The notes under the pieces: model-generated | Databases searched by the model: none | What the model was told of the DNA's origin: nothing | The model's input: only the letters and a program-made list of their open reading frames with translations | Program-made: the position numbers and the translations under genes | NCBI GenBank assembly: GCA_934546935.1 | Contig: CAKTEH010000008.1 | Coordinates: 62,001 to 126,000 of the forward strand | DNA length: 64,000 bases | Origin: an uncultured Eubacteriales bacterium | GTDB lineage: Bacteria; Bacillota; Clostridia; Oscillospirales; QAMX01 | Direction: 5' to 3' | In this document: one piece after another, positions 50,989 to 59,534 of the stretch | How the letters are laid out: each line of letters begins with the position of its first letter | Numbering within the stretch: position 1 is the first letter of the stretch

Positions 50989-52377
50989 CTATTTTACGGC
51001 GCGGACATAGCCGCCCAAAATTTTACGCAGGACGCGCGCGGTATAGCGGCCTAAAATCGCCGAATGACCGCTGATCAGCATCAGGTCGGATGCCTCAGAG
51101 ACAAACTTGCCCAGAAAATCGCCACAGAACTCGCCAACCGGCACATAGAAGGTACCGCACAGCAAGGTACAGGGTTTGCGCATGGCACGGAATTTACCAT
51201 TATACTCGACCAGCAACGAATTGGAGTGGAAGATCGCACAGCTCCCATCCGGGAAATGCACCTGTGCACGGTCGCCCGCGTCAAGATAACGCACCTCTGC
51301 GCCAAAAGCGGTGCGGAAGAACTCCACCGGCGCGCACAGCGCAGGGGTTTCCAGCATTTCCAGTGCGCCGGCAGTCTTTGTGTAGCTGCCGGGGCCGGGG
51401 TCGAAGCTCCGCACGACACCCGTTTCGATCGGCGTCATCTCTTCCATACGCCCGTTTAAGTAGACCTTGCGGCTGCCCAGCGCAATCACCGCAATGTCAT
51501 CATCCGGCTCGAGCGCATCCTCGCAGGGGGTATAAACGAGTTTCCCGTCCACGCGGCGGCAGCCGGAATAGAGGCAGTCCCAGTATACCTGCGCCATATC
51601 TGCCGGCTCGCGGTGGCCGCAGCCGACGACTTCCCAGTTGATCAGATCGGCGTTTTTGCCGCGGAAGCGCATAAAGTTGTCTTTTCCGCGCAGCGTCAGC
51701 TCCGGCAGGCTGTCAAGGCCGTTTTTCTCGGCCCAGATTTCCCGGTTAAAATCGTTGATACGATAGCGCGTTTCATATTCATCAAGCGGGTCGTTTTCCG
51801 TCTGGCGGAAGATGATATCATACTCGCCGCGCATCTGGATCGCCGGGAGCGCGCCGGCAGGCCGCTCGTCGCCGACATAGACCTCGGCAGAGGGGCCGGT
51901 GGAATAACCCGCCGCCGCCAATACATCGGGGTGCCGCATGGTGAAAGCGAGCGTCATCATATCGCCATTGGACATGCCTTGCATATAAATACGGCTGCGG
52001 TCAATCTTGTATGTTTCGCAGACGACTCCGATGAGCTTGTAAAGATATTCGACGTCGCGGTCGTCGCAGCGCCAGGTGCCATAATCCGGAGAATTGGGAT
52101 AAATGACGATCAGGCCAAGCCGCTCGGCGAGGATATGCCATAGCGTCAGATCTGCCCAGCGGCGTCCATCGTTTCCGCCGCCGTGCAGCTGCACGACGAG
52201 CGGCAGGGCGTTCGTTCCGTCATAGCAGGCAGGAATGTATTCATACCAGACATTCATTATGCCGGGAACGATGCTGCTGCGGCATTCCTTCAATCCATTG
52301 ACCGGAGGGAGCCTGGTCTTAGACTCAAAATTGACGTGCTCGACCGGCGCGCGCTCGCCGAATACAAATCGGTTCAT
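50989..52377 (-). CDS. esterase with an appended copper-amine-oxidase-N-like domain
   Basis: The 462-residue protein begins with an alpha/beta-hydrolase domain (about residues 35-300) with 'LPLVVQLHGGGNDGRRW', the nucleophile elbow 'YMQGMSNGDMMTLAF' near residue 136 and a His in 'VVGCGHREPADMAQVYW'. Residues from about 310 to 450 form a second domain with 'VIALGSRKVYLNGR' and 'TFYVPVGEFCGDFLG', resembling the Cu_amine_oxidN1 domain usually found in secreted clostridial proteins. No signal peptide is seen. The ATG at 52377 follows AAAGGAATCC. It leads a two-gene operon with the esterase downstream. Confidence 0.8.
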   Translation of the reverse strand: MNRFVFGERAPVEHVNFESKTRLPPVNGLKECRSSIVPGIMNVWYEYIPACYDGTNALPLVVQLHGGGNDGRRWADLTLWHILAERLGLIVIYPNSPDYGTWRCDDRDVEYLYKLIGVVCETYKIDRSRIYMQGMSNGDMMTLAFTMRHPDVLAAAGYSTGPSAEVYVGDERPAGALPAIQMRGEYDIIFRQTENDPLDEYETRYRINDFNREIWAEKNGLDSLPELTLRGKDNFMRFRGKNADLINWEVVGCGHREPADMAQVYWDCLYSGCRRVDGKLVYTPCEDALEPDDDIAVIALGSRKVYLNGRMEEMTPIETGVVRSFDPGPGSYTKTAGALEMLETPALCAPVEFFRTAFGAEVRYLDAGDRAQVHFPDGSCAIFHSNSLLVEYNGKFRAMRKPCTLLCGTFYVPVGEFCGDFLGKFVSEASDLMLISGHSAILGRYTARVLRKILGGYVRAVK

Positions 52378-52424
52378 AGCTCGGATTCCTTTCTTGCAGA
52401 AATTTAATGGCAAATTATAAACGC

Positions 52425-52453
52425 AGTCTAGCATGGAATTACAAAAATGGCAA
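52425..52453 (-). promoter_or_regulatory. probable promoter of the two-esterase operon
   Basis: On the minus strand TTGCCA (52453-52448), 17 bases, TAGACT (52430-52425), about 48 bases before the ATG. Confidence 0.45.
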
Positions 52454-52630
52454 GTATTCCGAAAAAAAGAAGTGATATTTTAGCCATTCTATCCAAAAAC
52501 CCGAAAATGTGTGAAAATATACCCAGTTTTTCTGTTTTTATGAATTCGTATTGTAATTGACAGGCCGGCATGATAAGATAGATATGAAATTTGTGATGTT
52601 TTGGCGTTTTGTTTGAAATGGAGGGAAACG

Positions 52631-53386
52631 ATGGAGATCGGTTATACTGTCAAACAACTTGATGAACACACCTGGCAAATTGAGGAGACCAATCATCGTC
52701 TCGGCGTTTTCTGTTACCTTCTGGAGGGCGAAAACAGGGCTATGCTGATCGACTCCGGCCTTGGCAACATTGATCTTCGCGGCATTGTTGCCGGGCTGAC
52801 AGACAAACCTGTTGCAGTTGTCAACACGCACTGCCACGGTGACCACATCGGCGGCAACGCAGACTTTCACGAGATCTATATTGCCAGGCAGGACCAGGAG
52901 GGCTATCTCCGCGATGCAAACGGAGAAGGGCCCGAGCCGCTTCCCCGTCCCGTTCCCCTGGACACGATTGGTATCGACGACGGGCATGTCTTTGACCTCG
53001 GCGGAAGGACTCTGCGCGTTTACAGCACGCCGGGCCATTCGGAAGGCAGCATCTGTATCCTTGATGTGGAACACCGCTGGCTCTTCACCGGCGACTGTTG
53101 CTGCCGCGGCGAAGTTCTGGCCTTTGCCCCGCAAAGCGGTCTGCCGGGCTATCGCCGGACTATGCAGCGCATCCTTGACCTCGGCAGCGAGTACGACATA
53201 ACCTGGCCGGCACATGGTCAGGCGCCCGTCGGTAAGGATATCCTGGAGCGCATCCTGGAGCTTGCCGACGATATTCTTTCGGGCAAGCTCGAAGAGAAAC
53301 CCTTCGTCAACGCCTTTTTCCATAATTATATGTGCGTCCATCGTGACGAGCTTGGTATCGTCTATCCGCCGTTTACGCGCGGCTAA
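52631..53386 (+). CDS. metallo-beta-lactamase-fold hydrolase
   Basis: This 251-residue protein has the zinc signature 'VNTHCHGDHIGGNADFH' near residue 70, then 'RVYSTPGHSEGSICILD' and 'WLFTGDCCCRGEVLAF', and a final His in 'WPAHGQAPVGKDILE'. The fold covers many thiolester and lactone hydrolases; the substrate cannot be deduced. It is first of a two-gene plus-strand unit with the esterase at 53438 and divergent from the other esterase pair. ATGGAGGGAAACG precedes the ATG. Confidence 0.88.
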   Translation: MEIGYTVKQLDEHTWQIEETNHRLGVFCYLLEGENRAMLIDSGLGNIDLRGIVAGLTDKPVAVVNTHCHGDHIGGNADFHEIYIARQDQEGYLRDANGEGPEPLPRPVPLDTIGIDDGHVFDLGGRTLRVYSTPGHSEGSICILDVEHRWLFTGDCCCRGEVLAFAPQSGLPGYRRTMQRILDLGSEYDITWPAHGQAPVGKDILERILELADDILSGKLEEKPFVNAFFHNYMCVHRDELGIVYPPFTRG

Positions 53387-53437
53387 CTATGAAATAAAAT
53401 TTAAACGATAAAGGAACGACGCGAAAGGAGAAAAAAC

Positions 53438-54385
53438 ATGAGCGAAAAGAAAACCATCGTCCATAAGCCCGGCGAACTGATCGACTTTGAAACCGTATTC
53501 GTGGAGAATCCGGATATCAAGGGTGAACCCACAAAAACCGGCCGTGTTGAGCGTGTGGATTACACAACCTCGGTCTATGAAGACGGTGTGACGTATGCAA
53601 AATACTGCAACGTCTATTTGCCGTACTGCTATGATCCGAACGACGAGGACCGGAAATACAATGTTCTGTATTATCAGCACGGCAACACCTGCGATCCGGA
53701 AATCTTCGCCACCCCGGAAAACCGGGCGATGTTCGACAAACTCTTTGAGTCCGGTGAAATCGATCCGTGCATCATCGTCTCCACCACGTACTACTTCGAC
53801 GTGACAAAGGATGTGGAAGAACGCAGGCGTACCGGTCAGGTTCCGGCGGGTGATGGCTCGTGGCCTGGCACAAAGGGTAATTTCTACCGCGAGGTTGTCG
53901 AGAGCATTATCCCGGCAGTGGAACTGCGTTACCACACTTACCTCACCGACGGTTCTCCTGAGTCAATCAAAGCCAGCCGTGACCATCGTGCGTTCAGCGG
54001 CTATTCCCGCGGCAGCGTCGCGACCTGGAACATCTTCCACAACGATTTTGAATATTTCAGATGGTATGCCCCGATGAGCTGTCATACCGTTGCAGGCCGC
54101 GGTATCCGGGAAAAGCTCACGCCGGAGGAAGTGCTCGAATACCTCCAGCAGCCGGTACACGAGCATCCGGAGCTCCCGTTCTATATTTTCGCCTCCAACG
54201 GCGGCCCGAAGGACGTTGCACCGATGACCGAGCAGATGAAATACATCCCGAAGGGCGAATGCTTCTCCTATGGCACGGACCCTAACAAAAACAATATTTA
54301 TTTTTCTGTTTCCGATTTTACGCACACCGATCTTCTTGTACCCTTTTATTATTATAACTCCCTCAAGGTCCTGTTCAAAGGCTGA
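53438..54385 (+). CDS. CE1-type esterase
   Basis: The 315-residue protein is an esterase-D/carbohydrate-esterase-1-like hydrolase: 'NVYLPYCYDPNDEDRKYN' then 'YYQHGNTCDPEIF', nucleophile elbow 'FSGYSRGSVATWNIF' (Ser near 189), 'FASNGGPKD' with the acid Asp, and the His in 'FTHTDLLVPFYYYN'. No signal peptide, so it acts in the cytosol. GAAAGGAG lies before the ATG. The GYSRG elbow differs from the GMSMG form of the other local esterases. Confidence 0.85.
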   Translation: MSEKKTIVHKPGELIDFETVFVENPDIKGEPTKTGRVERVDYTTSVYEDGVTYAKYCNVYLPYCYDPNDEDRKYNVLYYQHGNTCDPEIFATPENRAMFDKLFESGEIDPCIIVSTTYYFDVTKDVEERRRTGQVPAGDGSWPGTKGNFYREVVESIIPAVELRYHTYLTDGSPESIKASRDHRAFSGYSRGSVATWNIFHNDFEYFRWYAPMSCHTVAGRGIREKLTPEEVLEYLQQPVHEHPELPFYIFASNGGPKDVAPMTEQMKYIPKGECFSYGTDPNKNNIYFSVSDFTHTDLLVPFYYYNSLKVLFKG

Positions 54386-54506
54386 CACAAAAGATGGATT
54401 TCCCGTAAGGCCGGTGTATAGGGGTACCTGATATTTGGGGGCGCCGGGCCGGATGGGAAAATGGCTTCAAGCATGTCCTGTTCCGCTAAGGGTAGGATTG
54501 AAGGAA

Positions 54507-54555
54507 AAAGAGAAATCCTGGATTCCAGTATACTGGAATCCAGGGTTTCTCTTTG
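54507..54555. terminator. bidirectional terminator
   Basis: A perfect 26-base palindrome, CTGGATTCCAGTA with its complement, is extended by AAAGAGAAA/TTTCTCTTT. It separates convergent genes. Confidence 0.9.
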
Positions 54556-54599
54556 GACTGCTTATTGTAAATCGGAAACAAAAAATTGCAGTTGCAGGA

Positions 54600-55745
54600 T
54601 TAATTTGATGCAGAATAGACGATTTTCCCATTGATTAGGGTAAGGCGGACCCTTGTCCCAATATGCAGCGGATTTCCATCCAATATGACAAGGTCAGCAT
54701 CTTTCCCTTCTTTAAGGCTGCCGGTTTTGCCGTCTACCTGACAGATCCGGGCGGCATTGATGGTAATCGCACGCAGCGCGGCTTCTTCCCCCATACCTTC
54801 CTTTACAGCAAGGGCTGCACAGAGGGGGAGGTATTGAATACGGGAAACCGGATGGTCGGTTGTCAGTGCAACCAAAACGCCGGCTTTATCCAGGATGCCG
54901 GCTGTTTTGAAGTCGGACTGCTCCACTTCAATTTTACTTCGGGAGGCGAGGGAGGGTCCGACAATCGCCGGAAATCCGCTTTGCGCGATTTGATGCGCAA
55001 TCAGGTGGCCTTCTGTACAGTGATCCAGCGTCAGGCGAAGGTCAAATTCTTGTGCAATCCGTATTGCAGTGAAGATATCATCGCAGCGGTGTACGTGCGC
55101 TTTTAAAGGGATTTTTTTTTCAAATAATGCGCGGTAGCATTCCCGCTGGAAATCTGGCTGTATGCCGCCCTGTCGTTCCAGTTCAAAATATTGACGAGTC
55201 AAAAACAGTTCCTCCCGGATTAGGGAGGCAATAGCCATACGTGTTGAAGGCATATTCCCGTTTATGCCATAATTTACCTTTGGGTTTTCTCCAAATGCAA
55301 TTTTAATTGCTGCCGGAGCGAGCAAAACCATATCATCAATCCGCCGTCCGTCAGTCTTGATAAATACAAACTGTCCGCCAATTACATTCGCGCTTCCCGG
55401 TCCGACCATGGCTCCTGTGATTCCCGCAGCAACAGCGTTGTGAAAGGCGCTGTCCATAGGGTTGATAGCGTCAATTGCCCGCATGCAGGGGGTTACCGGG
55501 TTTGTTCCTTCATTACAATCGTCTCCCTGACGGCCTACTTTTTCTTCAGAAATCCCGATATGGCTGTGTGCATCAATGAAGCCGGGGAAGATGTGGGCCC
55601 CGGCTGCATTGTAAACCTGTGCGTTTTCAGGACAGGGGATGTGGGGCGCGATCGTGTCAATTTTTCCCTCGCGGATGAGCAGGTCTCCCTGCAGGATACC
55701 AGCAGGCTCCATAGTATGGAGGATTCCGTTTTGAATGCAAAGCAT
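54600..55745 (-). CDS. amidohydrolase (imidazolonepropionase-like)
   Basis: The 381-residue metal-dependent hydrolase has the N-terminal beta sandwich, 'IFPGFIDAHSHIGISEE' with the HxH metal motif near residues 60-62, 'KAHVHRCDDIFTAIRIA' and 'TLDHCTEGH' with further metal His, and 'TTDHPVS' with the catalytic Asp. It ends with the family-typical 'LKEGKDADLVILDGNPL'. Relatives include aryldialkylphosphatase-like and imidazolonepropionase-like enzymes; the substrate here is not clear. GGAGAACGC precedes the ATG. Confidence 0.87.
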   Translation of the reverse strand: MLCIQNGILHTMEPAGILQGDLLIREGKIDTIAPHIPCPENAQVYNAAGAHIFPGFIDAHSHIGISEEKVGRQGDDCNEGTNPVTPCMRAIDAINPMDSAFHNAVAAGITGAMVGPGSANVIGGQFVFIKTDGRRIDDMVLLAPAAIKIAFGENPKVNYGINGNMPSTRMAIASLIREELFLTRQYFELERQGGIQPDFQRECYRALFEKKIPLKAHVHRCDDIFTAIRIAQEFDLRLTLDHCTEGHLIAHQIAQSGFPAIVGPSLASRSKIEVEQSDFKTAGILDKAGVLVALTTDHPVSRIQYLPLCAALAVKEGMGEEAALRAITINAARICQVDGKTGSLKEGKDADLVILDGNPLHIGTRVRLTLINGKIVYSASN

Positions 55746-55772
55746 TGCGTTCTCCTTTTAGAATTTTTGTAT

Positions 55773-55801
55773 GTATATTTTTCCCTGGCTGTTGCAAACT
55801 A
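55773..55801 (+). promoter_or_regulatory. possible SigG-like promoter of the Asn/Gln-repeat gene
   Basis: GTATA (55773-55777), a 17-base spacer and CAAACTA (55795-55801), one base off the CATACTA form of the forespore consensus. Confidence 0.4.
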
Positions 55802-55836
55802 TCCATGAATCCTTAAATCTTGTTGGAGGTAAAAAA

Positions 55837-55980
55837 ATGGATTTCAATCAGAATAATCGCAACAACCAGAACAACCAGAACAACCAGAACAATCAGAACA
55901 ATCAGAACAATCAGAACAACCGCAATAACCAAAAGAACCGCAACAATCAGAACAGCCAGAAAAACGATAACCAGAAATAA
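55837..55980 (+). CDS. 47-residue Asn/Gln-repeat protein
   Basis: The whole protein after 'MDFNQ' is built of the tripeptide Asn-Asn-Gln, later broken by Arg and Lys, giving a basic, probably disordered chain. The start is supported by TTGGAGG eight bases upstream. I do not know a named family, although short Asn/Gln-rich proteins are seen in spore formers, including gamma-type spore proteins of different sequence. A SigG-like promoter upstream suggests forespore expression. It is a single gene with nothing coupled. Confidence 0.6.
   Translation: MDFNQNNRNNQNNQNNQNNQNNQNNQNNRNNQKNRNNQNSQKNDNQK
55859..55925 (+). repeat. 9-base tandem microsatellite (AACAACCAG/AACAATCAG)
   Basis: Seven near-perfect copies of a 9-base unit lie in frame in the small gene; three read CAACCAG and three CAATCAG. 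Unit number could change by slippage without breaking the frame. Confidence 0.85.
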
Positions 55981-56124
55981 AAGGATTTTGTTCTGCAAGC
56001 AGCGGTGGAATTCTGCAAACGGCGGATTTTAAAGATGTAGGGGTTTGAAACACCTTGCTGTCTGCAACATTCCAACCGCTCCCTAAGTACTGCGCGAAGT
56101 GCTTCACTTCTGTGCAGCAAGGAT

Positions 56125-56165
56125 AAGGAGGCCCGTATATTCAGATATACGGGCCTCCTTTTTAA
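56125..56165. terminator. intrinsic terminator
   Basis: AAGGAGGCCCGTATAT pairs with its complement over a four-base loop and is followed by T5 on the plus strand. Confidence 0.9.
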
Positions 56166-56288
56166 AGATGGGCTTTCTTTTTAACCAAGTCTCTGCTATA
56201 ATGAAGAGACAAATTGTTGCCTGTTTTGTATTTTAGACGTACAGCGCGGCATGTATAGTGACTACAGATATGGGGAAGGGAAGACGCT

Positions 56289-56840
56289 ATGATTTTATCT
56301 GACCGTGGCATTCTGGCTATGCTCGACCAAGGGACGCTTACAATCAGACCTGTGGAGCCTGCGCAGATTCAGCCGGCCAGCGTCGATATCCGTTTGGGCG
56401 ATACCTTCAGTATTGTGGAAGACAACGCTGGGGGCATATTGGATATGGATCATCCCATTTCCTATAAGACCATCCAGACACAGCGTTATCTGCTGCTGCC
56501 GGGGCAGTTTGTGCTGGCGACAACGATGGAATATATTGAATTGCCGGACTGCCTGACTGCGTTTGTCGAAGGCCGAAGCTCAATGGGCCGCATGGGGCTT
56601 TTTATCCAGAATGCCGGATGGGTGGACCCGGGGTTCCGTGGGGAAATTACGTTGGAGCTGTATAATGCCAACCGCTGCGCAATTTCATTGCAGGCAGGCC
56701 GCCGCATTGGTCAGCTGGTGTTTGCGAAAACCGATGTGCCGGTGCAACATCCGTATCAGGGTAAATATACAGGCCAGCGTGGTGCGACCGGATCCCGTAT
56801 TTTTATGGATGCGGAACTGCCGCAAAATGCGCGAAAGTAG
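56289..56840 (+). CDS. dcd: dCTP deaminase
   Basis: The 183-residue trimeric enzyme deaminates dCTP to dUTP (or to dUMP in bifunctional forms). Motifs: 'QIQPASVDIRLGDTFSIVE', 'YLLLPGQFVLATTMEYIEL', 'VEGRSSMGRMGLFIQNAGWV' with the active-site Ser-Ser and Arg, 'DPGFRGEITLELYN' with the catalytic Glu, and 'QRGATGSRIF'. Length is normal. GGGAAGGGAAG precedes the ATG, and a TATAAT at 56196-56201 may be its -10. Confidence 0.93.
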   Translation: MILSDRGILAMLDQGTLTIRPVEPAQIQPASVDIRLGDTFSIVEDNAGGILDMDHPISYKTIQTQRYLLLPGQFVLATTMEYIELPDCLTAFVEGRSSMGRMGLFIQNAGWVDPGFRGEITLELYNANRCAISLQAGRRIGQLVFAKTDVPVQHPYQGKYTGQRGATGSRIFMDAELPQNARK

Positions 56841-56863
56841 CCTGTATGAGAAGAGGACTTATT

Positions 56864-58248
56864 ATGAAAAACCGGTTTATGGAGAAAGCGCGGGAACTTC
56901 CGCTTTTTGCGGACTGTGATGTTTTGGTGGTCGGCGGAGGAACTGCAGGTATTGTAGCGGCTTTGGCTGCTGCTCGCAACGGTGCCAAAACGGTTGTGGT
57001 TGAGCGCAACGCCTATCTTGGCGGTACGCTGATTAATGGCGCTGTGATCCTGCACAGTTTTTTCAATATGTATAAAACTGTGCCTGGCGCACCGAAGATC
57101 CAGGTTGTACGGGGTATTGCGCAGGAAATTGTAGACCGCATGGTCGCCGCCGGCGGGTCGCTTGGCCATGCCGAGCAGGAGGTCGGCGCAAGTCTGTATG
57201 ATCCGTTTATTACCTGCATCGATCATGAAATGTTTAAGCAGCTTGCATTTGAAATGATGGAAGAAGCCGGAGTAGAGCTGTTTATGCATACCATGATGGC
57301 AGATGTGCTTATGGATGAGGCCGGCTGATCCGTGGTGTAGTTGTAGAGACGAAATCGGGGCGCGGTGTGATCAGCGCGAAAACGGTGATTGATACTTCAG
57401 GCGATGCGGACGTTGCCGCCCGTGCCGGCGCGCATTGCTACGATTTGCACAAGGACATGGGCGCATCCATGACATTTGGTCTTGCCAATATTGAACCGTC
57501 GAAAAGCCTGGAATTTGTCCGGCAGTATGAAGGTATGCTCTTCCAACTTGCCCGGGTCGATCGTGGAGAAGGGCATGATGGTATCGCCCGGCTGTGCTTC
57601 CAGGTTGACAAATGCCCGGCTTTCCGCGATTTTATCAAGGAAAATCCTGGTCTTAACCGTCCAAAAATGGTTTGCGTTTACGAAAAGGACGCCACATATG
57701 TCAATGTGACCGGCGTTGCAGTAGATTCCTTGGATGTACGCGATGCAACCCGCGCGGAGATTGCGCTGCGCCGCCAGATCGCAACCATTGTTGATTTCTT
57801 CCGCAAGAATGTCCCTGGTTTTGCAGACTGCCATGTCAGCTGGACCGCAGATGGGATCTGTGTACGCAAGTCGCGCATTGTAGAATGCGAATATGATCTT
57901 TCACCACAGGAGATTGAGAATTGCGCGCGTTTTGAGGACGAGGTAGCTTTGTTCGGATACCATGACAGTACGCCGCGCATCATCATTAAAAACGCAGGCT
58001 TCTATGGCATCCCCTACCGGGCGCTGCTTCCTAAAGGTTTGGATAACCTTTTTGTTGCCGGACGCCTGATTACAACCAATTACCAGGCACACAATTCTAC
58101 CCGGAATACGGTTGCCTGTATGGCGGAGGGGCAGGCTGTAGGTACTGCGGCGGCCATGTGTGCGGCGCAGGACGTCAATACCCGTGCTCTTGATGTGAGG
58201 ATTCTTCGTGAAAAGCTGCGTGCTGACGGCGCTTATCTCGGCGATTGA
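56864..58248 (+). pseudogene. FAD-dependent oxidoreductase with a frameshift
   Basis: The first piece (56864-57328) has the dinucleotide-binding motif 'DVLVVGGGTAGIVAALAAARNGAKT' with the GxGxxG-type glycine run; its frame then hits TGA. The second piece (57331-58248), in another frame, has 'TVIDTSGDADVAARAGAHCYD', 'SWTADGICVRKSRIVECEYD' and the C-terminal 'NTVACMAEGQAVGTAAAMC'. Together they make one FAD_oxidored-type protein of about 460 residues. A single-base loss near 57318-57330 explains the break; otherwise the coding is clean, so it is either a recent inactivation or a sequencing error. Confidence 0.8.
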
Positions 58249-58259
58249 GCAGATGGGCA

Positions 58260-58295
58260 GATGCGGCCTGTGCATAGCCCTGCGCAGGCCGCATC
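58260..58295 (+). terminator. 15-bp hairpin after the oxidoreductase
   Basis: GATGCGGCCTGTGCA pairs with TGCGCAGGCCGCATC (one G-U pair) over a six-base loop; GATTTTC follows. Confidence 0.65.
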
Positions 58296-58421
58296 GATTT
58301 TCTGCTGCATTTTCTCCCTGTTCAAAAGCACGCGGCCGCCGCGGCGTTATGCAGAAAATGCATGACATGGTTGGGGGAATATATAACAAAGAAAAAATGC
58401 CATATTGAAAAGGAAGAGGAC

Positions 58422-59498
58422 ATGGAAAATCAGGAAATCCGCTGGTATCTGGTGCAGCAGGCACACCTTCATCCGGCAACGCAGGCACAGGATCTGATTA
58501 AACAGTGCTTCCAGGCGGCCTTTGGCGCTGGGCATCTTATTGTGGATGAAGCTGCCGCGCGGCGCTATCTGGAAAGCGAATTTGCAATGGTCGGGGCAGA
58601 TGCACGGCAGCCGCTTTATGAGTTTATTGCCCCTGACGTTGCGCGTGTAAACCTTGCCGCCTGGATGGCGGCAAGGTTTCCGCAAGATTGGCTTTTTCGG
58701 CTTTTCCTTCATAGTGCGCAGGAAAATGCACGACGGGATCCGGACAAATGCAGGCAGGCTTTCGATGCGGCACTTACTGCGGCGCAGATGGCGGCGGATG
58801 CTGGAGAGCTGTCTGTGCCGCCGCAGGTGTTGGCGCGAAGCATCTGTGAATATATTGCCGGAGGCGTCCGCGCGGTTCATCATACGCAGGCTTACCGGGC
58901 TGCGGAGCATCCGGCCTATCGTGTGGTATCGGGTACTTTTACGCGGCTCCTCCCGGTTTTTGCAGCGCTTGCACCGCTGGCTGGACGGGAGACGCCGTAT
59001 TGCATCGCGATTGACGGACGTGCTGCATCTGGAAAAAGCACGATGGCCGCGCAGCTTTCTGCAATCACCGGTGCGGGCGTTGTACATATGGATGATTTCT
59101 TCCTGCCGCCGCAGCTGCGGACGCCGCAGCGCCTGAAAGAACCGGGCGGTAATGTGGACTATGAACGTTTTGCCGCACAGGTGCTGCCGGGGCTGCTGCA
59201 AAAAGAGACTTTTTCCTATCCGCGTTTTAACTGCGGCCGTATGTGTATTGACGGTGTGCGGGAGGTCAGTGCGGGTGTGCTGCGTATTGTCGAGGGTTCC
59301 TATAGCCAGCATCCGTATTTCGGCGCATATGCCGCGCTTCGTATATATTCCGATCTTGACCCGCAGATCCAGCTCGACCGGATCCGCCGGCGCAATGGGG
59401 AAGAGCTGGCCGATATTTTCCGTACCCGTTGGATTCCGATGGAGGAAGCATATTTTACTGCATTTTCCATTCGGGAGAAAGCAGATCTTGTGCTGTGA
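58422..59498 (+). CDS. two-domain protein: unknown N-domain plus uridine-kinase-like P-loop kinase
   Basis: This 358-residue protein has an unrecognised helical domain (residues 1 to about 195, with 'DLIKQCFQAAFGAGHLI') and a C-terminal kinase domain starting near residue 196 with Walker A 'IDGRAASGKSTMAAQL', 'GAGVVHMDDFFLPPQLR' (the DD motif of uridine/pantothenate-type kinases), 'NVDYERFAAQVLPGL' and 'LRIVEGSYSQHPYFG'. The kinase half resembles small P-loop kinases of unknown substrate. GGAAGAGG precedes the ATG. It lies 36 bases upstream of an AAC(3)-type gene in the same direction. Confidence 0.85.
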   Translation: MENQEIRWYLVQQAHLHPATQAQDLIKQCFQAAFGAGHLIVDEAAARRYLESEFAMVGADARQPLYEFIAPDVARVNLAAWMAARFPQDWLFRLFLHSAQENARRDPDKCRQAFDAALTAAQMAADAGELSVPPQVLARSICEYIAGGVRAVHHTQAYRAAEHPAYRVVSGTFTRLLPVFAALAPLAGRETPYCIAIDGRAASGKSTMAAQLSAITGAGVVHMDDFFLPPQLRTPQRLKEPGGNVDYERFAAQVLPGLLQKETFSYPRFNCGRMCIDGVREVSAGVLRIVEGSYSQHPYFGAYAALRIYSDLDPQIQLDRIRRRNGEELADIFRTRWIPMEEAYFTAFSIREKADLVL

Positions 59499-59534
59499 TC
59501 TGCCAAAGAAAAAATAAGCTGTATGGAGGCTGTT

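Noticed and set aside
55837..55980. The Asn/Gln repeat as a CRISPR-like or non-coding repeat array
   Set aside because: Units are 9 bases, in frame, without spacers, and a ribosome-binding site and stop codon frame them.
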